The notes under the pieces were generated by a model that saw only the letters and a list, made by a program, of their open reading frames with translations, was not told where the DNA came from and searched no databases. From Peptostreptococcus sp. MV1 (lineage in GTDB: Bacteria > Bacillota > Clostridia > Peptostreptococcales > Peptostreptococcaceae), in assembly GCF_000758885.1 (NCBI RefSeq), contig NZ_JRNB01000003.1:1-60978 (forward strand): 60,978 bases of DNA, in the 5' to 3' direction. Below are positions 55,310-60,978 of this stretch, one piece after another. The first letter of the stretch is position 1; each line of letters starts with the position of its first letter. The translations under genes were made by a program, and so were the position numbers.

Positions 55310-56056
55310 TTACTTTAATGTCTTTAAGAGGCCTAGTGACTTGAAACTGACACTTTCAAAGTAATTGACCAGGTATCTCTTTAATAAAGAAAAAAGCTCC
55401 CTGACCAAGACCCCTGCCACTCTAGCCTTGCTACATACTATTATATCATTATTTAATATATATTGCATAAGCGATATAGTAGTTTGGTCCAATTTTATGT
55501 AAAATTTTTCCTTGTGGTAACAATTATTACACACCAAGCCGCCATCTTCAATAGAAAATACAGCATATTTCAAATTTTTGTTGCCACATATTGGACACCT
55601 ATCCACCTGAGGTCTATAACCCATATAATCAACAAACTTGAGCAAAAAGGCATCTAAGACCAGCATCTTGTTTTCTATTTTCTCTGAGTACAAAAAAAGC
55701 GTCTGAGCCAGAAGCTCAAATAGCCTATTATTAGGCTGGCCTTCTACTATATTTTCCTCTACTAGCTTGACTATAAAGGATGCATAGGAAAAACTCTCAA
55801 AATCCATGGATATATTATAAAAGCTCTTTATATTATCTGCCTGATAGACTGTAAACATATCCTTTTGCTTCCTCAGGCTGTAGTTATTATAGGAAAATAA
55901 CTGGGATGCAGATAAAAACCTACTCTTTTGCCCCTTGGCACCCTTAGCTATGGCCGACACCCTGCCGTATTTTCTAGTGAATATGGTCAATATAAGGTCT
56001 CTGTCCTTGTATTTGACAACCTTCAAGACTATGCCTTGCGTATCTAAAACTATCAT
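55310..56056 (-). CDS. recO: DNA repair protein RecO
   Basis: RecO helps load RecA on gapped DNA together with RecR. The 248-aa protein has the N-terminal OB fold (DTQGIVLKVVKYKDRDLILT) and a helical C-terminal domain with a zinc site, CPICGNKNLKYAVFSIEDGG followed by CNNC, as in Gram-positive and Deinococcus RecO. A terminator-type hairpin lies upstream of it at the mgtE end. Position near era and glyQ is conserved. Confidence 0.94.
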   Translation of the reverse strand: MIVLDTQGIVLKVVKYKDRDLILTIFTRKYGRVSAIAKGAKGQKSRFLSASQLFSYNNYSLRKQKDMFTVYQADNIKSFYNISMDFESFSYASFIVKLVEENIVEGQPNNRLFELLAQTLFLYSEKIENKMLVLDAFLLKFVDYMGYRPQVDRCPICGNKNLKYAVFSIEDGGLVCNNCYHKEKFYIKLDQTTISLMQYILNNDIIVCSKARVAGVLVRELFSLLKRYLVNYFESVSFKSLGLLKTLK

Positions 56057-56082
56057 TTTTAACCCTCATAAATTAATATAAA

Positions 56083-56120
56083 AATAGCTAAATTGTAATT
56101 TTCATTCCAATTTAGCTATT
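56083..56120 (-). terminator. Terminator after mgtE
   Basis: A 13-bp perfect inverted repeat (AATAGCTAAATTG at 56083-56095 and CAATTTAGCTATT at 56108-56120) is followed by TTTATATTAATTT on the minus strand. The arm closely resembles the coaBC-priA hairpin at 20845. Confidence 0.7.
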
Positions 56121-56142
56121 CGCTACCGTCATCCAATTATAT

Positions 56143-57519
56143 CTATATCAGAAACAGTGTTATCATTATATAGTACACCACTATTCCTACAACATCCATC
56201 AAGACTGCCATTATAGGAGAGAATATAGCTGCTGGATCTGAATCCATTTTGGTTAGTATGATAGGCAATAGGGTACCTGCACATGCACCTAGTACCATAT
56301 TAATCAAAACCGTCAAGGCAACAACCATTGTTATCTCCGGCTTGCCTATAAATATAGCTAATAGGGCAACTGCTATAATCGCTATTACAACACCATTTAT
56401 CAAACTACTGATAATCTCCTTTAGTATGAGTACCTTGTCTATGCCCTTGTCCTTATCTGTCAAATTTATTATAGTTACAGACGATGATTGACTGCTGACA
56501 CTTCCTCCCATAGCTACTACTAAAGGTGCTAGGAACAATAATTCTACTAGATTCTTATCTATGACCTTTTTGAAGTTCATAAATATTATAGCGGCTATAA
56601 ATGAAATAAGTGCTGTCAGTATTAACCATCCTATCCTACAACTTACACAAGATATAATCTGCTGACTTAGGGTAGAGTTATCATCTTCATCAGTGTCTCT
56701 CTCCCTCTCACTGCTACCAGCTATCTTGTATAGGTCTTCTGAAGCCTCTTCTTCCATTACATCTATAATGTCATCAATAGTAATTATACCCTTTAAGATG
56801 CCTTCATCATCAACAACTGGAACTGCTACGAGGTTATACTTGGAAACTATCTTTACAGCCTCTTCCCTATCGTCATTGTCATTTACTGACTTGACGTTTT
56901 CCATCATTATTTCCTCAATTATCTCTGAGTCCTTGGCTAGGAATAGCTCCCTCAGCGAAAGAACACCCACTAATTTCTGTTCATCATTGAGTACATAGAT
57001 ATAGTAGATTGAGTCTGCATCAACTGCCTCAGCCCTTATATGCTTGATAGCCGCATGGACATTGAGGTTGTTGTTTACAGTTACATAGCCCTTCTTCATG
57101 GTAGATCCAGAAGTCTCATCCACATAGGCCAAGAGTTCTCTTAGTTCTGTCTCATCTTCCTTACTGACCATATCCAGAATCTTTTCTCTCTCTTCTTCGC
57201 CCATCTCTCTCAATATATCTGCTAGGTCACCTAGTGACATTTCTTCAAATATACTCCTGACATGGTCTATTTCCATTTCTGAAATAAGCTCTACAAATAG
57301 GTCTAGTTCACATTCTTCTAGAATTGACGCTGCTATATCCAAAGGCAGTATTTCAAACAACTTAACCCTATCAACCTCATCTAACTCCATCAATACATCA
57401 TATATATCTACCGTATGGTACTCTTCTAATGTCTCCTTCAACTCAATGAGCTTGGATTTATCAATCATTTCTTTAACTTCATTGTACAACTCTCGCGACG
57501 AGTCCTGTTTTTTATCCAT
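56143..57519 (-). CDS. mgtE: Magnesium transporter MgtE
   Basis: MgtE is a Mg2+-gated Mg2+ channel/importer of the cytoplasmic membrane. The 458-aa protein has an N-terminal superhelical domain of acidic repeats (about 1-130), two CBS domains (about 135-260; VGVLSLRELFLA, LKGIITIDDIIDVMEEEASE), and five membrane helices (about 290-455) with the pore motif region around LLFLAPLVVAMGGSVSSQSS. The start at 57519 follows AAAGGTGG. It lies between era and recO, where other Clostridia have no transporter gene, and a terminator follows it. Confidence 0.95.
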   Translation of the reverse strand: MDKKQDSSRELYNEVKEMIDKSKLIELKETLEEYHTVDIYDVLMELDEVDRVKLFEILPLDIAASILEECELDLFVELISEMEIDHVRSIFEEMSLGDLADILREMGEEEREKILDMVSKEDETELRELLAYVDETSGSTMKKGYVTVNNNLNVHAAIKHIRAEAVDADSIYYIYVLNDEQKLVGVLSLRELFLAKDSEIIEEIMMENVKSVNDNDDREEAVKIVSKYNLVAVPVVDDEGILKGIITIDDIIDVMEEEASEDLYKIAGSSERERDTDEDDNSTLSQQIISCVSCRIGWLILTALISFIAAIIFMNFKKVIDKNLVELLFLAPLVVAMGGSVSSQSSSVTIINLTDKDKGIDKVLILKEIISSLINGVVIAIIAVALLAIFIGKPEITMVVALTVLINMVLGACAGTLLPIILTKMDSDPAAIFSPIMAVLMDVVGIVVYYIMITLFLI

Positions 57520-57531
57520 CACAACCACCTT

Positions 57532-58434
57532 TTAATCTCTATTTTCATTCAAACCAAAATCATTAATAAAATTAGTCAAGTTTCTCCAATTTTCTTTGAC
57601 CTTCACCCATAGTTGGAGATTAACTTTTGTATCCAATAAAAATTCTATTTCTTCTCTAGCTGATTTTCCTATACCCTTTAGCTTTCTGCCATTCTTTCCA
57701 ATAATGATGCCCTTGTGGGAATTTCTTTCACAATAGATAATTGCTGATACATCTACTATTTCTTTATCCTTTCTAGCCTTCATCTTTTCTATTTCAATGG
57801 CTATACCATGGGGAACTTCATCATTTGTGTACTGTAGCACCTTTTCTCTAATCAGCTCTGCCACTAGTACCCTCTCAGGCTGGTCTGTCACCATATAGTC
57901 TGGGAAGTACTTTGGCCCTACATCTAGTGTCTGTTTTAAAGTTTTTACCAAAGACTCTATATTTGAACTCTTCAATGCTGATACAGGTATTATTTCCTTA
58001 AATACACCCTCTTGGTCATACATCTTTATCAATTCAAATATATCTTCTTTGTTTGCTATCTTGTCAATTTTATTGATCACAAGAAAAACAGGAACTTTTG
58101 CCTTTCTTAGGTTCTCTATGATCATTGAATCGCCCTTACCAATCTTATCTGACTCATCAACTACAAATAAAATACAGTCAACATTTTTGAAAGAATCCTC
58201 TGCCGACTTTACCATCATCTGCCCCAACTTGTTTTTTGGCTTGTGTATACCTGGTGTATCCAAGAATACTATCTGAGCCTCTTCATCAGTGTATACAGCC
58301 TGTATGGTATTTCTTGTAGTCTGAGGCTTGTCGCTCATTATTGCGATCTTCTCACCTACTATATTGTTCATCAGTGTTGATTTTCCTACGTTAGGTCGAC
58401 CTACGATACTGACGAAACCCGATTTATACTCCAT
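57532..58434 (-). CDS. era: GTPase Era
   Basis: Era is an essential GTPase that binds 16S rRNA and helps 30S maturation. The 300-aa protein has P-loop VGRPNVGKSTLMNN near 10-23, the switch II DTPGIHKPKNKLG near 58-70, NKID near 122, and the C-terminal KH domain with GIIIGKNGRKLKGIGKSARE. AAGGAG lies 6 nt upstream of the ATG at 58434; the longer frame to 58509 adds an unconserved basic tail. It lies in the ybeY-dgkA-era cluster, as in Bacillus. Confidence 0.96.
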   Translation of the reverse strand: MEYKSGFVSIVGRPNVGKSTLMNNIVGEKIAIMSDKPQTTRNTIQAVYTDEEAQIVFLDTPGIHKPKNKLGQMMVKSAEDSFKNVDCILFVVDESDKIGKGDSMIIENLRKAKVPVFLVINKIDKIANKEDIFELIKMYDQEGVFKEIIPVSALKSSNIESLVKTLKQTLDVGPKYFPDYMVTDQPERVLVAELIREKVLQYTNDEVPHGIAIEIEKMKARKDKEIVDVSAIIYCERNSHKGIIIGKNGRKLKGIGKSAREEIEFLLDTKVNLQLWVKVKENWRNLTNFINDFGLNENRD

Positions 58435-58512
58435 ATATTTCTCCTTGTATTTCCTCTTTTTATTTTGATAAAACATTTTAATTATATCATATCCGGGAAT
58501 ATTTTTCAAATT

Positions 58513-59289
58513 TTAATAAAATAAGCCCAACTGGAATATAACTATGGCCACCAGAGTGCCCAATATACCACCTGCTACTGTTTCCCAAAAGGTGTGTATC
58601 TTGCCTTCAATCCTACTCTGGGCCACCAAAAGGGCCATCAAATAGGCCAATGATGAAGCCTCTACCCTCTCTGTCATAAGGGTAATAGACGTCGCTATAG
58701 CAAAGGCCAGGGCTGCGTGCCCACTAGGCATACCACCCTTTAATGGGGTTCCTGTAAAGGTAATGGCCTTGACTACAACTACTGCTATCAGAACTACCAC
58801 TATACATATAAGTGTAATATGTAGCTCTGACTCCCTAATCCTATATACTAGGTTGCCAGTCAGTAGGGTCAACTTTTTATAAAATAGGATATATGCCACT
58901 GCTACTGAATATATGGCAGATACCAATACTGCCCCGGCAGCCACGTCCTTGGCTATCTTGGCCAGGGGATTGTATTCTTGAGTCACCATATCTACAGTCT
59001 TTTCTACAGCAGTGTTTATCATTTCCGTAATTACAACCATGGTAATAGCCCCCAAAAGAACTATAAATTCCATCTTTGAAAAGTCAAAAAATAGGCTGGC
59101 AATCAAGACGATAAAACAGGCTAAATAGTGAAATTTCATATTCCTCTCACTCCTAAAGGTATAAAGTATACCTTCAATTGCCGCATTTACAGACTTTGTA
59201 AAACCCTGCTTGATCTTTTTATCCTTATTACTCTTGAATATCCTATATTTTTCTCGGTCTTTTTCCTCTCTTATCTTGTCCTTATCCAT
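58513..59289 (-). CDS. dgkA: DgkA-type kinase fused to PAP2 phosphatase
   Basis: The 258-aa membrane protein has an undecaprenol/diacylglycerol kinase half (about 30-140; SVNAAIEGILYTFRSERNMK, then EMINTAVEKTVDMV with the catalytic Glu) joined to a PAP2-type lipid phosphatase half (about 165-258). In the second half GGMPSGHAALAFA (motif II, catalytic His) and QSRIEGKIHTFWETVAGG (motif III) are clear, while motif I (KX6RP) is not. The two activities together suggest lipid-carrier (undecaprenyl phosphate) handling in cell-wall synthesis. It lies between ybeY and era. Fusions of this type occur in other Clostridia. Confidence 0.9.
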   Translation of the reverse strand: MDKDKIREEKDREKYRIFKSNKDKKIKQGFTKSVNAAIEGILYTFRSERNMKFHYLACFIVLIASLFFDFSKMEFIVLLGAITMVVITEMINTAVEKTVDMVTQEYNPLAKIAKDVAAGAVLVSAIYSVAVAYILFYKKLTLLTGNLVYRIRESELHITLICIVVVLIAVVVVKAITFTGTPLKGGMPSGHAALAFAIATSITLMTERVEASSLAYLMALLVAQSRIEGKIHTFWETVAGGILGTLVAIVIFQLGLFY

Positions 59290-59307
59290 ATAGATACCTC
59301 ACCACTT

Positions 59308-59769
59308 CTAGTTTCTAGTAATACCCAACTTGCCAAGTACGGCTTCCTCCCTAGCATGCATGTCAATAGCATCATTTTCTTCCATATGGTCATAGCCAAG
59401 TAGGTGGAACATACTATGACATACCAAGAAGCATATCTCTCTTTCCAAACTATGACCAAAATCCTTGGCCTGTTCAGATGCCCTTTCAATTGATATGACT
59501 ATATCACCTAGGGATATCTGACCAAAGTCCACATCGACCTCTTGGCCATCATACATAGGGAATGATAGGACATCAGTGACCTTGTCAATATTCCTGTATT
59601 CCCTGTTTATATCTCTTATTTCATCATTTGTCACAAAGGATAGGCTAACCTCATAATCATCATCGTAGTCCTCATATGCTAGTACTTCAAGCATGACAGC
59701 TTCTATTTTATCCATAAAATCTTGGTCCAACTTGGCAAAGTCTTGCCTATCATCAAAAATTATTTCCAT
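59308..59769 (-). CDS. ybeY: Endoribonuclease YbeY
   Basis: YbeY is a zinc-dependent RNase that matures 16S rRNA 3' ends and takes part in ribosome quality control. The 153-aa protein has VTDVLSFPMYDGQEVDVDFG near 60-80 and the zinc motif HSMFHLLGYDHMEENDAI near 116-133 (H-x3-H-x5-H). It overlaps the end of phoH by 10 nt. Neighbouring phoH, dgkA and era match the Bacillus order. Confidence 0.95.
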   Translation of the reverse strand: MEIIFDDRQDFAKLDQDFMDKIEAVMLEVLAYEDYDDDYEVSLSFVTNDEIRDINREYRNIDKVTDVLSFPMYDGQEVDVDFGQISLGDIVISIERASEQAKDFGHSLEREICFLVCHSMFHLLGYDHMEENDAIDMHAREEAVLGKLGITRN

Positions 59770-60818
59770 TTTTTATCCCTACTCTTTCCTCTTGAGTCAT
59801 TATTCCTATCTCCGGTCCTAGTATCCCTAGCCCCTCTTTTTTCACTTGTTTTTTCCTTGAATTCCATCTTTTTTTCGTATTTTGAATAGGCCTTGATAAT
59901 CCTCTGGACTAGCTCGTGTCTAACAACGTCCTTTTCAGTCAGTTCCTTGTAACCTATACCCTTGACACCATCCAATATCTTGATTGCCTGGACTAGACCA
60001 CTCTGCCTAGACCTCGGAAGGTCTGTCTGGGTGATATCACCTGTCACTACTGCCTTTGAGCCAAATCCTAGTCTAGTCAAGAACATCTTCATCTGCTCCG
60101 GAGTAGTGTTTTGTGCCTCATCTAATATTATGAAGGCATTATCTAGGGTCCTACCCCTCATAAAGGCTAGTGGTGCCACCTCTATAGTTCCCCTCTCCAA
60201 GAACTTGTTGAACTTGTCCGGGCCAAACATATCAAACAAGGCATCATAAAGTGGCCTTAAATATGGATCTACCTTGTCCTTCATATCACCTGGCAGGAAG
60301 CCTAAGGTTTCTCCTGCTTCGACTGCTGGTCGTGTAAGTATTATCTTCGTCACCTCATCTGCCTTGAAGGCCTTGACAGCCATGGCAACTGCTAGGTATG
60401 TCTTTCCCGTACCGGCAGGCCCTATACCAAAAGTTATGTCATGGTTTTCTATTAGATTCACATATTCCTTTTGCCCTAGTGTCTTTGGTTTGACTGGGTT
60501 ACCCTTCTTGGTGATTACTATAGTCCCTTCTAATTCCTTAATCCTATCCTGGCTGCCATCGAACATTAGGTCAATTGCGTATACAATTGCCTGCCTGTCC
60601 AGGTTCTTGCCAGTTTCAACCATCCTATGTAGCTCCGTCAAGAGTTGAAGGGTAGTCTCTACATTCTTCTCTTCTCCAAGAACTACAATGTTACCCTCTC
60701 TTAGCAGTATGTCTGTATTTAGATTCTTTTCTATAAGTTTTATATTTTCGTCAAAATTACCGAATAGTTCGTGTTCAAATTTAGGCTCGTAAATCTGAAA
60801 CTGTTTTTGTATTATCAA
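59760..60818 (-). CDS. phoH: PhoH-family ATPase
   Basis: This 352-aa cytosolic P-loop ATPase, of the PhoH type, is predicted to act on RNA; its partner YbeY is encoded next door. It has Walker A FGIGPAGTGKTYLAVAMAVK near 132-151, RPAVEAGETLGFLPGDM, Walker B NAFIILDEAQNTTPEQ near 225, and a Lys/Arg/Gly-rich tail. The initiator is TTG at 60818, preceded by AGAGGTGATAAC, not the more usual ATG. It begins the phoH-ybeY-dgkA-era cluster. Confidence 0.94.
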   Translation of the reverse strand: MIIQKQFQIYEPKFEHELFGNFDENIKLIEKNLNTDILLREGNIVVLGEEKNVETTLQLLTELHRMVETGKNLDRQAIVYAIDLMFDGSQDRIKELEGTIVITKKGNPVKPKTLGQKEYVNLIENHDITFGIGPAGTGKTYLAVAMAVKAFKADEVTKIILTRPAVEAGETLGFLPGDMKDKVDPYLRPLYDALFDMFGPDKFNKFLERGTIEVAPLAFMRGRTLDNAFIILDEAQNTTPEQMKMFLTRLGFGSKAVVTGDITQTDLPRSRQSGLVQAIKILDGVKGIGYKELTEKDVVRHELVQRIIKAYSKYEKKMEFKEKTSEKRGARDTRTGDRNNDSRGKSRDKKWK

Positions 60819-60851
60819 GTTATCACCTCTATTTTCATCATTTATACAGTT

Positions 60852-60857
60852 ATTATA
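60852..60857 (-). promoter_or_regulatory. Extended -10 promoter of the phoH operon
   Basis: TTTGATATAATAAC carries TATAAT at 60852-60857 with a TGn extension on the minus strand, 34 nt before the TTG start. No good -35 at the normal distance. Confidence 0.5.
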
Positions 60858-60878
60858 TCAAATATATTGACAAAAGGG

Positions 60879-60908
60879 TAGAGGACAGTACTTCCATACT
60901 GTCCTCTA
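60879..60908. terminator. Hairpin upstream of phoH, probable terminator of the preceding gene
   Basis: A 12-bp perfect inverted repeat (TAGAGGACAGTA at 60879-60890 and TACTGTCCTCTA at 60897-60908) with a 6-nt loop. The minus-strand tail (CCCTTTTGTC) is only partly T-rich. It would end whatever gene lies to the right of the window. Confidence 0.65.
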
Positions 60909-60978
60909 AAATAGGTGAGATTTAAAAGGTTCTATGTCAAATAACGTTGGTGATAATTTAAATCAATAAAATCTATTA

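Noticed and set aside
1-60978. CRISPR arrays, rRNA and tRNA genes, prophage genes
   Set aside because: No regularly spaced repeats, cloverleaf-like or rRNA-like stretches, and no phage structural or integrase genes were recognised.

Overview
The window is low-GC, AT-rich DNA from an anaerobic Firmicute. Gene content and order (complete [FeFe]-hydrogenase maturation set hydE/hydG/hydF, glycyl-tRNA synthetase alpha/beta pair, the yicC-gmk-rpoZ-coaBC-priA-def-fmt-rsmB-rlmN-prpC-prkC-rsgA-rpe-thiN order, DUF3793 with flavodoxin) point to Clostridia, and Peptostreptococcaceae is my best guess. Codon use is dominated by AGA/AGG for Arg, and CTAG is frequent. Almost every gene is on the minus strand; the one clear exception is a MATE efflux gene at about 3.4-4.8 kb. 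No rRNA, tRNA or CRISPR array is visible.

Layout, left to right. 0-2.4 kb: cggR-gap glycolytic unit with a well-preserved CggR operator and a gap terminator; immediately past that terminator lies what looks like the 5' end of a group IIC intron that runs off the left edge. 2.5-8.1 kb: HAD phosphatase, MATE exporter, and a two-component system with an unusually large multi-spanning kinase. 8.1-24.1 kb: a 15-gene housekeeping operon (yicC to thiN) with two internal terminator-like hairpins, one of them in front of an extra SDR gene. 24.1-28.9 kb: pgi, a FAD-dependent oxidoreductase, and a SEC-C protein with an unrecognised partner. 28.9-33.8 kb: a compact type IV pilus operon (PilB-PilC-pilin-PilM/N-like-PilO-like). 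33.9-37.5 kb: a CPA1-type antiporter, a nitroreductase, a DUF1858 protein and a DUF1097 membrane protein. 37.5-41.8 kb: TM1266-like regulator-hydE-hydG-hydF. 42-46.7 kb: the fructose operon fruK-fruA, its DeoR regulator, and a lipoprotein amidase. 46.7-51.6 kb: OPT transporter, alpha/beta hydrolase, a gene remnant, flavodoxin-DUF3793, and a long imperfect palindrome. 51.6-60.9 kb: phoH-ybeY-dgkA/PAP2-era-mgtE-recO-DUF4342-glyQ-glyS.

How the parts work together: cggR/gap, pgi, rpe and the fru genes form the sugar-catabolic layer. CggR and the DeoR regulator have recognisable operator-like repeats at their promoters. hydEFG would assemble the H-cluster of a hydrogenase encoded elsewhere, and the flavodoxin fits an anaerobic electron-carrier role that may respond to iron. 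The prkC/prpC pair sits inside a growth-related translation and cell-physiology operon.

The observations I consider most worth checking are the terminator-associated group IIC intron end, the 152-bp palindrome after glyS, the paired direct repeats just downstream of the hyd promoter, and the divergent zinc-motif-less pilus machinery. I did not find a clearly new multi-gene system; the pilus operon is the closest candidate. Start sites were chosen by Shine-Dalgarno placement and are stated where they decide the gene length.
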